The notes: a model not told the origin generated them from the letters alone. DNA of 64,000 nt from Hymenobacter tibetensis (GCF_022827545.1 NZ_CP094669.1:1826001-1890000), one strand, 5' to 3'. Numbered from the stretch's first letter, positions 1-10,800 are shown. Program-made: numbers and translations.

Positions 1-104
1 TTGGTGAGCTGGTAGGTGCTGTGGAGCCAATACGCCTGGAAGCCGTTGATGCCCAGCATACACAAACTCATCAGCCAGAAGATGATACGCAGACGGCTTT
101 TCAT
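1..104 (-). CDS. N-terminal fragment of a membrane protein, probably a sensor histidine kinase
   Basis: Only the first 34 codons are inside the window; the gene runs off the left edge. The start codon is the complement of CAT at 102-104, with an alternative in-frame ATG two codons upstream (108-110). The peptide begins MKSRLR and continues as a hydrophobic helix rich in Ile, Leu, Met and Phe, then a segment with Gln-Ala-Tyr-Trp. That pattern is common at the first membrane helix of Bacteroidota sensor histidine kinases. No kinase motif is visible, so the family call is an inference. The gene is divergent from the DUF2723 gene at 270. Confidence 0.45.
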   Translation of the reverse strand, partial: MKSRLRIIFWLMSLCMLGINGFQAYWLHSTYQLT

Positions 105-269
105 GGGCATCGGAAGTTGAAAACGGCAGGTAGCCGAAGGTACGGGGGGCAGCCGCGCTCCACCAAGCCGTTAACAATCATTAACACAAAATAACAGTCG
201 TTTACATGCCGATGGCGGTCCTTTGCCCAGCAGCATTCTTCCTGCTTTGCGTTGTTTCTGCCCTTGTAT

Positions 270-3263
270 ATGCGTTCCTTTCAAAAGCTGAATACGGTAG
301 TCGGTTGGTTGGTATTTGGGGTAGCTATTGGCGTGTATGGTAGCACGCTGGAGCCAACTGCCTCGTTCTGGGATTGTGGCGAGTTCATTGCCTGCTCCTA
401 CAAGCTGCTGGTGCCGCACCCGCCCGGCGCTCCGCTCTTTCTGCTGCTTGGCCGCCTGTTCTCGCTGCTCAGCTTCGGCGACACCAGCAAAGTCGCGCCC
501 CTCATCAATATGCTGTCGGCGCTGAGCAGCGCCTTCACGGTGTTGTTTCTGTTCTGGAGCATTACCCTGCTGGCCCGCAAGCTGGTGCTGGGTGGTGCCC
601 GTCAACCCAACCAGGGCCTGCCGGACCCTACGCAGGGACAATCCGCGCTGATACTGGGGGCGGGCACGGTAGGGGCCCTGGCCTTTGCTTTCTCTGATTC
701 CTTTTGGTTTAACGCCGTAGAGGCCGAGGTGTATGCGCTTTCCGCTTTGTGCACGGCCACGGTGGTGTGGCTGATGCTGAAGTGGGAAAACCGCGCCGAC
801 CAACCAGACAGCGACAAATGGCTGGTGCTGATTGCCTACGTTATGGGCTTGAGTATTGGGGTGCACCTGTTGAATCTGGTGGCTATTCCAGCACTGGGGC
901 TGCTCTACTACTTTCGGCGGCAGGCCACGCCTACGTTGTGGGGCGGAGTCCGGACGCTGCTGGTGAGCAGTGTAGTGGTAGGAACCATCTTGGTGGGCAT
1001 CATTCCGGGGCTGCCTTCGTTGGCGGGGCATTTCGAGGTGTTCGTGGTTAATTCGTTTGGGCTGCCTTTCAATTCGGGGGTAATCCTGTTTGTACTGCTG
1101 GGGGTGGGGTTGCTCTATGGCGGATTCCGGCAGTCCTTCCGGCGCCGTTCGCGCCTGCTCAACACGGGCTTGCTGTGCTTGGTGTTTATGCTGATTGGCT
1201 ACTCGTCTTACCTGATAGTGCCTATTCGCAGCTCTTATTTGCCCACCATCAACCAGAACGCGCCTAAGGATGTGCTCAACTTTGTAAGCTACCTCAAGCG
1301 GGAGCAGTACGGCTCCCGGCCCTTGCTCTACGGGCCACACGTATTTGCCCAGCCCATTGCGCAAGAAGATGCTGGCCCGCGCTACATCCGCCGCGGCGAC
1401 CAATACGTGGTAGCTGAACGGCGGCAAGAACTCATATATCAGGAAGAAGACAAGATGCTGCTGCCCCGCATCTACCCCGATGGGGGCGGCGCGGCGCGTA
1501 CTCCCTACTACCAGCAATGGGTGGACTTGCAGGAAGGCGTGAAACCTACGATGGGGCAAAATCTGTCGTTTTTGCTGCGCTACCAGATGGGGCACATGTT
1601 CTGGCGCTACTTCCTCTGGAACTACGTAGGCCGCGAAAGCGACGTGCAGCAAGCCGGCGTGCTGTGGCCCACCACCGACAGCCACAGCCTGCCCGAGCGC
1701 CTCGCCGACAGCAAAGCCCGCAACAATTTCCTGGCGCTGCCGCTGCTGCTGGGGCTGTTGGGCTTGTTTTACCACGTGCGCCGCGACTCCAAGAACGCGC
1801 TAGTGGTGGCCCTGTTGTTTCTGTTTACGGGCCTGGCCATTGTGGTGTATCTCAACCAGCCGCCCATCGAGCCGCGCGAGCGGGATTACACCTTCACCGG
1901 GGCCACGTATGCTTTTGCCATCTGGATTGGACTAGGTGTGCTGGCGGTGGCTGATCTGCTACGGCCGCTATTGAAGGCCAATACTGCCCGCGCTGGCGTG
2001 GCTACGTTGCTGGGGCTGGTGGTGCCGGGCATCATGGCTATGCAAGGCTGGGACGACCACAACCGCTCGGGCCGCTACACGTCCGTGGATTCCGCGAAAA
2101 ACCTGCTCAACTCCTGTGCGCCCAATGCCATCCTAATCACCAACGGCGACAACGACACGTTCCCGCTGTGGTACGCGCAGGAAGTGGAAGGCATCCGGAC
2201 TGATGTGCGGGTGGCCGTGCTGCCGTATCTGAACACCGATTGGTACGTTGATCAGATGAAAAACCGCTCGTACACGTCGCAGCCGCTGCCTATTTCTCTG
2301 CCAGCTGACCGCTACACGCAAGGCACCAACGACTATCTGCCTTTCGTTGAGAACCCTAACGTGCCGGAGGTCAACCTCAAGGATTTCCTACAACTAGTCA
2401 AGCAAGACAGCGACTTGCTGAAGGTGAGCTACGGCGGCGGCTCTGGTACCCTGCTTTCTTTCCCTTCTCCCAAGTTCTTCTTGCCCGTAGACACCGCCGC
2501 CGTGTTGAAACTTGGTATTGTTCCGCCAGAGCGGCGGCAGCACCTGGTGTCCAAGATGGAGTTCAACCTGGGCAAGGCGGCTATCGAGAAGAACAGCCTG
2601 ATTATTCTGGATATCCTGGCCACCAACAACTGGAAGCGTCCCGTCTACTTTGCTACCAGCGTTGCTCAATCAGAAAACCATCTGGGATTAGAGCCCTACT
2701 TTCAGCTGGAAGGGCTGGCGTGGCGCATCCTCCCCCTGAAAGACCCCACCTACGACCCGCGCGGGGAAGTGGGGTACGTGGCGAAAGATATTCTCTACCC
2801 CAAGCTGATGCAGCAATTCTCTTATCGAGGCCTAAACAACCCCAGCCTATTTCATGACGAAACCAGCCTGATGTTTCCAGCCAACTACCGCGAAAAGTTT
2901 GCCCGGCTAGCCACCGCCTACCTGGCCGCTGGCGACACGGCCAAGGCCCGCGAAGTAGCCGACAAATGCCTGACTCTCATACCCGACCGCGCCATTGCCT
3001 ACGACTTCTACACGCCCCAGCTGATACCCGCCCTAGTGGCGGGCGGGGAAAAGCAACGCGCCGAACAGTTGCAGGATGTCTTGTTGGATAGAACCAAACG
3101 GGCGCTGCTTTATTATACCAGTCAGCCCAGCCCGCTCATGGACCGGGAAATCGGCCAGTATATTGCCACCGTGCAGCAACTATACCTAGCAGCCCAGCAG
3201 GTAGGAGATACCCAACGAGCTACTCAAGCCTTCGAACTGCTCCGGCCTTACCTACGGCAGTAG
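270..3263 (+). CDS. DUF2723 family multi-pass membrane protein (GT-C glycosyltransferase-like)
   Basis: A 997-residue protein. The ATG at 270 is preferred to an in-frame TTG at 252. The N-terminal half is strongly hydrophobic with about ten membrane segments. It carries the DUF2723 signature: Phe-Trp-Asp-Cys-Gly-Glu-Phe near residues 33-39, then His-Pro-Pro-Gly-Ala-Pro near 50-55, with acidic residues placed as in GT-C glycosyltransferases. The C-terminal part (from about residue 600) is soluble and ends in helical repeat-like sequence. The family is widespread in Bacteroidota and thought to act in protein O-glycosylation or envelope glycan transfer; the substrate cannot be told from the sequence. 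It stands alone, with no terminator-like hairpin obvious right after it. Confidence 0.85.
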   Translation: MRSFQKLNTVVGWLVFGVAIGVYGSTLEPTASFWDCGEFIACSYKLLVPHPPGAPLFLLLGRLFSLLSFGDTSKVAPLINMLSALSSAFTVLFLFWSITLLARKLVLGGARQPNQGLPDPTQGQSALILGAGTVGALAFAFSDSFWFNAVEAEVYALSALCTATVVWLMLKWENRADQPDSDKWLVLIAYVMGLSIGVHLLNLVAIPALGLLYYFRRQATPTLWGGVRTLLVSSVVVGTILVGIIPGLPSLAGHFEVFVVNSFGLPFNSGVILFVLLGVGLLYGGFRQSFRRRSRLLNTGLLCLVFMLIGYSSYLIVPIRSSYLPTINQNAPKDVLNFVSYLKREQYGSRPLLYGPHVFAQPIAQEDAGPRYIRRGDQYVVAERRQELIYQEEDKMLLPRIYPDGGGAARTPYYQQWVDLQEGVKPTMGQNLSFLLRYQMGHMFWRYFLWNYVGRESDVQQAGVLWPTTDSHSLPERLADSKARNNFLALPLLLGLLGLFYHVRRDSKNALVVALLFLFTGLAIVVYLNQPPIEPRERDYTFTGATYAFAIWIGLGVLAVADLLRPLLKANTARAGVATLLGLVVPGIMAMQGWDDHNRSGRYTSVDSAKNLLNSCAPNAILITNGDNDTFPLWYAQEVEGIRTDVRVAVLPYLNTDWYVDQMKNRSYTSQPLPISLPADRYTQGTNDYLPFVENPNVPEVNLKDFLQLVKQDSDLLKVSYGGGSGTLLSFPSPKFFLPVDTAAVLKLGIVPPERRQHLVSKMEFNLGKAAIEKNSLIILDILATNNWKRPVYFATSVAQSENHLGLEPYFQLEGLAWRILPLKDPTYDPRGEVGYVAKDILYPKLMQQFSYRGLNNPSLFHDETSLMFPANYREKFARLATAYLAAGDTAKAREVADKCLTLIPDRAIAYDFYTPQLIPALVAGGEKQRAEQLQDVLLDRTKRALLYYTSQPSPLMDREIGQYIATVQQLYLAAQQVGDTQRATQAFELLRPYLRQ

Positions 3264-3569
3264 CTCTTGCTGGACAACAGCTACCTCTTGGGTGCGGGTG
3301 GGGCAGCGTGCTTACTGGCGAAACTAGCGGCCCAACACGCACAGGGGTAGAGCTTGATGGCTAGCTGACTATGAGCTTGCTGCTGAAAGGCAAAGGGAAA
3401 CGAGAAGGGCTATGTATGTGGCGTGATATATACGTAGATACCCATAATGTCGTGCGGTAAAGTACTATAGTATAGCATTAATTTTATTTTATAAATAGTA
3501 TTACAGTATATTTCGAGTCTTAAGTGGCTATGCCACTACTCGAGTTTTACTATATTCTCTTCTATTTTT
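3264..3569. other. Intergenic region with AT-rich leader upstream of the hydrolase
   Basis: No coding potential was seen. The second half (about 3450-3569) is markedly AT-rich against the surrounding DNA and probably holds the hydrolase promoter. A small hairpin at 3514-3542 (AGTGGC-TAT-GCCACT flanked by CGAGT/ACTCG) lies about 30 bases before the start codon. No conserved regulatory motif was recognised. Confidence 0.4.
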
Positions 3570-4460
3570 ATGTCCTCTTCAATGAAGGTGCCCCGGCACC
3601 TTGCGGACACCTCTTCGCTCAATGACACGGGCAATCAGCAGCGCCACGCGGTGTTGAAGCGGCACAATGTACAGATCATCGGGGCTGACAAACCACCCAT
3701 GATTTTATGCAACGGCTTTGGTTGCAACCAACACATCTGGCGCCATATGCTGCCAGCCTTGGCTGCAGACTATCAGCTGATTGTGTTCGACCATGTAGGA
3801 TCGGGCGATTCGGATATATCGGCCTACAAACCTGACAAGTATGCTACACTGAACGGCTACGCGCAGGACGTGGTGGAAATATGCGAGGTTCTTGGTCTGC
3901 AACAAGCCGTTATCGTTGGGCATTCCGTGGGCTCTATGATTGCGCTGTTGGCCGCTAGCCAAGCTCCCACTCACTTTTCCAAGCTGGTGCTAGTCGCTCC
4001 CTCGCCGTGCTACGTCAACGACGGCGACTACTACGGAGGTTTTGAGCGCGAAGACGTAGAACAGCTGTTGGCCCTGATGGAAACAGACTACGACAGCTGG
4101 GCCAACCTCTTCGCCCAATTGCTGATGGGCCCCTGCAATATGGCGTCGCTAAGCCAGGAGATGGCCGGCTATTTCTGCCAAACCAACACGACTGTTGCCA
4201 AGCAGTTCGCGCGCGTAGCCTTCCTAGCCGACAACCGGGCCGAGGTGCCGCATCTGCAGCTGCCAACCCTGCTACTCCAATGCTCGCAGGATGTGGCGGC
4301 GCCGGCAGAAGTAGGAGCGTATCTGCATCAGCAACTGCCTCAGTCCACGTTGGTCACCTTGCAAGCCATGGGCCACTGTCCGCATCTGAGCGCGCCGCTG
4401 GAAACCCTGGAAGCCATGCAGCACTACCTGCAACAACCAACTTCTGCCCTTGCCAACTAA
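3570..4460 (+). CDS. Alpha/beta hydrolase of the RsbQ/KAI2 type
   Basis: A 296-residue alpha/beta hydrolase. The serine nucleophile sits in GHSVGS (Ser119), with the acid at Asp241 (CSQD) and the base at His269 (MGHCPH). These match the spacing of the Bacillus RsbQ triad (Ser96, Asp219, His247) after allowing for an N-terminal extension of about 22 residues. The oxyanion segment Gly-Phe-Gly-Cys-Asn-Gln is also RsbQ-like. RsbQ is the cofactor-producing partner of the stress phosphatase RsbP, and plant KAI2/D14 receptors share the fold. No PAS-phosphatase or kinase partner lies next to it, so its role here is open. A perfect hairpin terminator follows. Confidence 0.8.
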   Translation: MSSSMKVPRHLADTSSLNDTGNQQRHAVLKRHNVQIIGADKPPMILCNGFGCNQHIWRHMLPALAADYQLIVFDHVGSGDSDISAYKPDKYATLNGYAQDVVEICEVLGLQQAVIVGHSVGSMIALLAASQAPTHFSKLVLVAPSPCYVNDGDYYGGFEREDVEQLLALMETDYDSWANLFAQLLMGPCNMASLSQEMAGYFCQTNTTVAKQFARVAFLADNRAEVPHLQLPTLLLQCSQDVAAPAEVGAYLHQQLPQSTLVTLQAMGHCPHLSAPLETLEAMQHYLQQPTSALAN

Positions 4461-4532
4461 CACCCAGGGAACTAGTATGATTCTGGTTTTTCAGTGGGAG
4501 GTTGTACTGGAAAATACCTGCTTTCAACGCAC

Positions 4533-4568
4533 AAAAAAGCCTTGCTGTACGTACAGCAAGGCTTTTTT
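4533..4568. terminator. Perfect bidirectional intrinsic terminator between hydrolase and galT
   Basis: A perfect 36-bp palindrome: AAAAAAGCCTTGCTGTAC followed directly by its reverse complement, giving a GC-rich stem with a T run on both strands. It lies between the convergent hydrolase and galT genes and can end transcription from both sides. Confidence 0.9.
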
Positions 4569-4600
4569 GTGAAGAACAGATATACTACCAGAACACCTTG

Positions 4601-5671
4601 TTAGGCACCTGCTGGCGCTTGCTGAGTGGCTTGCTTGTAGTGCACACCGGACAAGCTACGCAGCCGTTCGGCAGCAAATTCCGGCGTTACGTCGCGCTGC
4701 GGGTTGCCGAGCATCTCGTAGCCAACCATGAACTTGCGTACCGTCGCCGAACGGAGCAGCGGAGGGTAGAAGTGCATGTGAAAGTGCCAGCTCTCATGCG
4801 CTTGCCCATCGGTGGGGCGCTGGTGCAGGCCCGCCGAATACGGGAAGGAAATTTCAAACAGGTTGTCGTAGCGGATAGTGAGCTGGCGCAGAATATCGGC
4901 AAAGTCGTCTTTTTCAGCGGCGGTGAGCTGGGTGATATCCTGCACGTGCCGCCGTGGCACTACCAGCGTCTCGTAAGGCCACACGGCCCAGTACGGCACC
5001 ACCACCACAAACGACTCGTTTTCAAGTACCACCCGGGTTTGCTCTTTCACCTCGATGGCCACGTAATCGGTGAGCAGACTACGGCCGTGTTCGGCGAAGT
5101 AGGCAGCTTGCTGAACGGTTTCCTTGGCGGGTTCTACGGGCACGGTGCGCTGGGCCCAGATCTGGCCGTGGGGGTGCGGATTGCTGGCCCCCATGGCCTG
5201 GCCTTTGTTCTCGAAAATCTGAACGTAGTTGATATCGGGGTTGGCGCCTAGCGTGCGGTACTCTTCCACCCATACGTCTACCACTCGCCGGATGTCCGTG
5301 GTTTCCATTTCAGGCAGGGTCAAGTCGTGGCGGGGCGAAAAGCAAATCACCCGTCCTACACCCGACTCGGATTCGGCCCGCAACAAGCCGCCGATGTTCA
5401 CGCTACCCGCGGGCACATCGGCCACTAGCGCGGCAAAGTCGTTGTCGAACACGAAGGTGCCTTCATATGCGGGGTTCACCGCACCATTAGCGCGGGTATT
5501 GCCAGGGCAGAGGTAGCACGTGGGGTCGTAGGTGGGGCGCTGCTCGGCGGCCGTTTTCTCTTGCTGGCCCTGCCAAGGTCGCTTGGAGCGGTGTGGCGAC
5601 ACCAGGATCCACTCGCCCGAAAGGGGGTTGTAGCGGCGGTGAGGGTGTTCAGCGCTATCAAATTCAGCCAT
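4601..5671 (-). CDS. galT: Galactose-1-phosphate uridylyltransferase
   Basis: A 356-residue cytoplasmic enzyme of the Leloir pathway that exchanges UMP between UDP-glucose and galactose 1-phosphate. The active-site motif NPHPHGQ is at 165-170, with His168 as the expected uridylylated nucleophile. Metal-site residues Cys52, Cys55 and His115 fall at the same numbers as in the E. coli enzyme, and the length is typical. It lies 123 bases downstream of galK on the same strand, so the two probably form a galKT unit. It would process galactose released by the GH27 and GH2 enzymes in this island. None of the ACACAATCGATTGTGT-type boxes found elsewhere in the window was seen nearby. Confidence 0.97.
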   Translation of the reverse strand: MAEFDSAEHPHRRYNPLSGEWILVSPHRSKRPWQGQQEKTAAEQRPTYDPTCYLCPGNTRANGAVNPAYEGTFVFDNDFAALVADVPAGSVNIGGLLRAESESGVGRVICFSPRHDLTLPEMETTDIRRVVDVWVEEYRTLGANPDINYVQIFENKGQAMGASNPHPHGQIWAQRTVPVEPAKETVQQAAYFAEHGRSLLTDYVAIEVKEQTRVVLENESFVVVVPYWAVWPYETLVVPRRHVQDITQLTAAEKDDFADILRQLTIRYDNLFEISFPYSAGLHQRPTDGQAHESWHFHMHFYPPLLRSATVRKFMVGYEMLGNPQRDVTPEFAAERLRSLSGVHYKQATQQAPAGA

Positions 5672-5794
5672 TGTTTTCAGTTGTGTATGTGCAGTTGTCA
5701 GGTATGAGTTACTAGTACGAGTTGGTGGCTGCTAATAGTCGGGTGGTGTAGCTCTGTGTAGCTCTCCGCTTTCTAACAACGGGCAACGCTTACC

Positions 5795-6961
5795 TCAGCT
5801 TACCACTTCGGGCTCCATAATTGCCACACCGCCCGTGATGGTGGTTTGATACGTTTCGAGCGCAACGCCCAGGTAACGCTGGTATTCTTCGGTGGCATGC
5901 TGCACAAAGCTTTCGATGTGCTCTACTGCTACCAAGTTGATAGTGCAGCCCCCAAATCCGCCGCCCATCATCCGCGAACCATATACGCCTGGTTGCGCTT
6001 TGGCAATCTGGACCAATACATCCAACTCCCGGCAACTAACTTCATAATCGTCGCGCAGACCTGCGTGCGAGGCGTACATCTCCCGGCCGAAGGCAGTTAA
6101 GTCACCGTCGTTGAGGTGTTGCCGAGCAGCCTCCACGCGGAAGTTTTCCTGCACCACGTACAGGCAGCGCCGGTACACCACGTCGCCTAACTCCTCCCGA
6201 TGGGCGTTCAATTGTTGCAGTGTCGCGTCGCGCAAAGAGGCAACCTCTGGGTGGTATTTCTGCAGAATAGCCACTCCTTGCTCGCACTCCTGCCGGCGTA
6301 CGTTGTATTCCGAGCTGGCCAGGGAATGTTTCACGCCTGTATTGCACAGCACGATTCCGCACGCCGAGGTGTCGAAGGGCAGATACTCATACTCCAGGGA
6401 GCGGCAGTCGAGCAGCATCACGTGGCCAGGCTGGCCGAACAAGCTAGCAAACTGATCCATCAGCCCCGATTTCACCCCTGCAAACTCGTGCTCCGCCTTT
6501 TGGGCCATGTGCGCCAGCTCCATCCGGTCAAGGTTGGTGCCCATCAAATGATCGAGCGCAAAAGCTAACCCACATTCTACCGCCGCTGACGACGACAAAC
6601 CGGCCCCGATAGGCACATTGCCACCAAATACGCAGTCGAAACCTGGTACCGTTAGGCCGCGCTTTTGAAACTGCGCCACCACCCCTTTCAGGTAGTTGGC
6701 CCACATGGTTTTGTCGCGAGTGACTTCAGCCAACTCGGTCTCATAACTTTGATTCAAGTCGTACGAGTACAGCCGCGCTGTAGTGGTCCCATTCAACCCC
6801 ACCGCAAAGTAGATTTCTTTATCGATGGCCGCTGGCATCACAAATCCTCCGTTGTAATCAGTGTGCTCGCCAATAAGATTGACGCGTCCCGGGGCCCTTA
6901 CCAGAAGGGGAGTATGGTTGAATCGGTCTTGGAAAGACTTCGCTACTGATTGGTGAAGCAT
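5795..6961 (-). CDS. galK: Galactokinase
   Basis: A 388-residue GHMP-family kinase that phosphorylates alpha-D-galactose at C1. The galactokinase signature GRVNLIGEHTDYNGG is at 25-39 and includes the substrate-contacting Glu, His and Asp. The ATP loop PIGAGLSSSAA is at 117-127, and the catalytic Asp is expected at 169 (LMDQF). The C-terminal motif RMMGGGFGGC is present. The start is the ATG complement at 6959-6961. It is the first gene of the galK-galT pair, reading away from the long control region shared with the divergent SusC gene. Confidence 0.97.
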   Translation of the reverse strand: MLHQSVAKSFQDRFNHTPLLVRAPGRVNLIGEHTDYNGGFVMPAAIDKEIYFAVGLNGTTTARLYSYDLNQSYETELAEVTRDKTMWANYLKGVVAQFQKRGLTVPGFDCVFGGNVPIGAGLSSSAAVECGLAFALDHLMGTNLDRMELAHMAQKAEHEFAGVKSGLMDQFASLFGQPGHVMLLDCRSLEYEYLPFDTSACGIVLCNTGVKHSLASSEYNVRRQECEQGVAILQKYHPEVASLRDATLQQLNAHREELGDVVYRRCLYVVQENFRVEAARQHLNDGDLTAFGREMYASHAGLRDDYEVSCRELDVLVQIAKAQPGVYGSRMMGGGFGGCTINLVAVEHIESFVQHATEEYQRYLGVALETYQTTITGGVAIMEPEVVS

Positions 6962-7542
6962 AGTGGAAGGAAAGCAGGTGGAAATGAAATTGAACGGAGG
7001 ACCGTGCTAGAAAGAGTGGCTAAAGTAAAAGAAATAAATACCCAGGCTCTAAAGACGAGGTTGTAAAAAGAGTATGCTGTGCAGGAATAGCCAACCATTT
7101 TGTGCTGCTACTGCTAGGCTTCATGTGATGATTGCCTGTTGATAGAGAGGGTTCTACGCAAAGCCTTAGCAAGGCAACCATCTACATGCGAATTCAACCC
7201 CGACGCGGATGCTGTTGGGTGCGCAAAAGACTATCTGCTTGGGTTGCTAAGCAGGTACCCTGCAGCAAACTGTCACCAAGATGCTCCTAGCTGGCTTCGA
7301 TGCCTATAGCCATAGGTAGAGTTCGTGCAAGCATTAAGCAGTGCAATGGACCCTCGGTAGCTCAAGTTCACGCAACTGCTTAGACAGCACATAGAGTAGC
7401 TAGCAACAACTGGAAGTTTTTGTGAACAGATGTAGTAAGCAAGAGGGTGGAGAGGAGCAAACAAGCAGGTTATTTCACGCAGTGTAAATAACGTTGAACA
7501 CGCTTGGTAGTGCTATTGAAATTCAGTGTTTATGATGCATCA

Positions 7543-7558
7543 ACACAATCGTTACACT
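7543..7558. promoter_or_regulatory. Half-conserved LacI-type operator upstream of susC
   Basis: ACACAATCGTTACACT: the left half matches the window consensus ACACAATCGATTGTGT exactly, while the right half has decayed. Its centre is 290 bp from the strong box at 7833. It may be an auxiliary operator for looping, or chance. Confidence 0.4.
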
Positions 7559-7832
7559 TTGTCGTCACAAGGTGAATTTGACGTTCAAATGCACCAGCGT
7601 AACTAGGTGAAGAAGACAATTTGTTGAAATTATTGTAGAGGTTAGATCAGGACGATTGTTGCTAATTTGTCCGTATTTAGTTATTCTTACTACCCCAACG
7701 GCAATAATTGTGCTTTTCCGCTTCTGGTTTTCTTAGTAGAAGGATTTTACTTAGAAATATTAGTTGCGCAAGGTGGACTTCTCACAAAAACACTTTTACT
7801 TTACTATCACAAAGGTTTGCGTTGCTACTATC

Positions 7833-7848
7833 GCACAATCGTTTGTGT
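7833..7848. promoter_or_regulatory. LacI-type operator in front of the arabinan susC
   Basis: GCACAATCGTTTGTGT, identical to the box at 57628-57643. It has the central CG typical of LacI-family sites and lies about 30 bases upstream of the susC start at 7878, where a repressor would block transcription or early elongation. Confidence 0.75.
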
Positions 7849-7877
7849 TAGACCCACTAACTCCCACATTCCCTTAC

Positions 7878-10800
7878 ATGAAAAAGACAGTACCCAAAGT
7901 AAGCCGGGCTGCCATTCCAGCATTGCTCTGCTGCTTGCCGCTTCAGCCCCTCGTGGCGCATGCAGCTACTTCGGCAACCTCAGCGCTCAACTCTGTTGCC
8001 AATCCTTCCAAAACCGCCGATGTCACCATTTCTGGGAAAGTGACGGGCGCCAATGGTGACCCACTGCCGGGCGTAACAGTGTTGGTGAAGGGCACTACTA
8101 ATGGCACGTCGACCGGGGGAGATGGTAGTTTCACCATTACAGCCGCCGAAGGCAGTGTGCTAACCTTCAGCTTTGTCGGTTACACCACCAAAGAAGTGCC
8201 TGTAACCACTGCTTCCACTAACCTAGCAGTTACTCTAGCAGAAGATGTTAAGGCGCTGAGCGAAGTAGTGGTAGTAGGCTACCTAACAGAAGATCGGCAG
8301 AACGTAACCAGTTCGGTGAGCAGCCTCGACGTAAGAGAGGCGACGAAAGCACCAGTAGCCACTGCCACTCAGGCGTTGCAAGGACGGGTGTCAGGAGTGC
8401 AGATATCTGGTTCGGGCGGACCCGGAGACGCGCCCGTTGTCAACATCCGAGGCATTGGTACGCTGGGAAATGCTGGTAGTGGCCCGCTATACGTTATTGA
8501 TGGTCTGTGGACAGACAACATCCGCGACCTGAACCCCAATGATATCGAGAGCTTAAACGTGCTCAAGGATGCTTCCTCTACGGCCGTATACGGTTCTAGA
8601 GGTGCTAACGGGGTAGTTCAGATTACCACTAAAAAAGGCCGCGCTGGCGCACCAGCTATCGGTTTCAGTGCTTACCGGGGTGTTGACCAAATATCAAAGC
8701 AGTACAACTTAACCAACGCCAGCGAGTGGGCTGATCGGGCTGTTATTGCCTACCGGAACGCCGGACTCGATCCATTGAATAACGGGCAAAATAGCTTGAC
8801 TGGTGCTGTAAAAGGTCCAGGTGGTGCATTCAACCCTGACGTAGATACCGATTGGCAGAAGGAGTTTTTCCAAACCGGTACGCTTGAAGACTATAACCTG
8901 TCGTTTTCGGGCGGTACAGCAGGGGAAAAGAGCGCTACTAACTTCTTGGTTTCCGGCGAATACTTCCACCAGGAGGGCATTGTAAAAGGTCCGGATTTCA
9001 AGCGTTACAGCTTGCGTCTTAACTCGGGCCTAACGCGTGGTCGGTTCAAGTTCCAGGAGAATGCTCAGATTACGCACCTAGACAGAACGTTGCTTAATGG
9101 CAGCCCATTTATCGATGTGCTGACTATGCTGCCGAGCATTCCGGTGTACAACTCGGCTAACTCGGGTGGCTTCGGTACTGGTTCGCCCATTCTAAATACC
9201 TTCGCAACAAACCCAATAGGAGCGCAACAATTGCTGCGCCGCACGCAGTCCGACAACCGATTGGCTGGTAATGTTAGCGCCGAGTATTCGTTTTTTGACT
9301 TCCTTACCTACCGGCTGAATGTGGCCATGGATGGGCATACGTACAGCAATGCGGATGCACAACAGGCTGGTGTTCTGCGGCAGAATACTCCTATCGTAAC
9401 GGCTTCGCTCAACGAGTATTTGGGCTATGACCTGTTTTTGCTTGGCGAAAACACCTTGAACTTCAACAAGCGTTTAGGCGACCACAGCGTAAACGCGCTG
9501 GTCGGCTACTCGGAGCAAAGCTTCCGTCAACATGGTGTGCAAGCAGGCGGACAAGGCTATACCCAAGCAGGGGGGCAATACTTCTTTGAGCTGAGCGCAG
9601 CCCCCAAAGTTGGGGTTGTGCAGGGTAGCTCCTATGAATACACGAAACGCTCTTTCTTCGCTCAGGCTACCTACGACTTCAAGAACCGCTACCTGCTTTC
9701 TATTAGTGGTCGCCGTGACGGTTCCTCTCGCTTCACAGCGGCAAACCGCTGGGGCAACTTTGGGGCCGCTTCGATTGGCTGGCGTCTTAGTGAGGAAGAC
9801 TTCTTCAAGGGTGCCTTACCACAAGTCAACAACCTGAAATTACGCGCCAGCTACGGCGCCAACGGTAACGATGCTGTAGAAGGTACTTACGGTGGTAGTT
9901 ATCTGACGCAAGCCATTGTGGGCCAAAACGTCAACTACGTAATAGGCACCGGTCAGAACATTGTAAACGGTTCGTCGCAGCTAGCGCTGCCTAGCCCCGA
10001 CATTCGCTGGGAAGAGCGCTACACCACCAACTTTGGTCTGGATCTGGGCTTGCTGGAAGACCGCATAACACTCTCGACTGATTATTACGTTTCTAAAACC
10101 CGCAACGCACTGGCGCCAGTGCAAGTGTTGACCTATCTAGGGCACTTCGGCCAGACCTTGTTCCAGAATGCGGGTGATATTGAGAACCGTGGCTTTGAGC
10201 TAGCTCTAGGCTATCATCAGAACAAAGGTGACTTCACCTACGGCGCTGATTTCACGCTTACAACCGTTAAAAATCAGGTTACGGCATTGCCCGTTGTAGG
10301 CCAAGTACTAGAAGGTACCGAGCTCTTGACTCGTTCGCAGGTGGGCCGCTCGCTCGGAGAATTCTACCTGATTCCATTCGATGGCATTTTCCAATCAGCA
10401 GATGAGGTAGCTACCTACCAGAGTTCTAATGGTACGGTTATTCAGCCTTACGCTTCGGCAGGCGACGTACGCTACCGGGATACCAATGATGATGGACAGA
10501 TCAACAACAGGGACGCTGTCTATTCAGGCCAATCCATTCCTAACCTGCTGATGGGATTAAATCTGAACGCAGCGTATAAAGGCTTTGATCTGTCGGTATT
10601 CTTCAACTCGTCTAGCGGCAACAAAATCTATAATCAAGCGCGTCGCGACCTGGAAAGCTACTCTGGTCCGAACAACTACAATGCTGACGTGACGCCTTGG
10701 TCACCCGAAAATCCTTCTACCACTACGCCGCGTCTCTTGCAGGGTGGTGGTGTTGGCAACTTGGGCCTAGCTGCTGCATCTAACTCCTTGTTCAACACCA

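Larger units (their letters stand above)
6962..7877. other. Long divergent intergenic region between galK and the first susC
   Basis: About 0.9 kb with no convincing gene; short open frames here lack family features and codon bias. It holds a strong LacI-type box at 7833-7848 and a half-conserved one at 7543-7558, both on the susC side. The susC-proximal half is AT-rich, as expected of a promoter region. Confidence 0.6.

Noticed and set aside
171..200. AACAATCATTAACAC stretch resembling the operator near the left edge
   Set aside because: Only about half of the positions match and the central CG is missing; not associated with sugar genes.
171..1775. Long open frame on the minus strand opposite the DUF2723 gene
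   Set aside because: It is rich in Gln, His and Arg with no domain pattern, and the plus strand carries a clear membrane protein; this is an antisense shadow of GC-rich codons.
4533..4568. 36-bp perfect palindrome as an operator
   Set aside because: GC core with A and T runs between convergent genes is the signature of a bidirectional terminator.
4502..5251. Plus-strand frame overlapping galT
   Set aside because: It begins in the terminator region and has no family match by eye; galT on the other strand has intact active-site motifs.
7273..7464. Small open frame in the galK-susC gap
   Set aside because: No signal peptide, no recognisable motif and no conserved context; the region looks non-coding.
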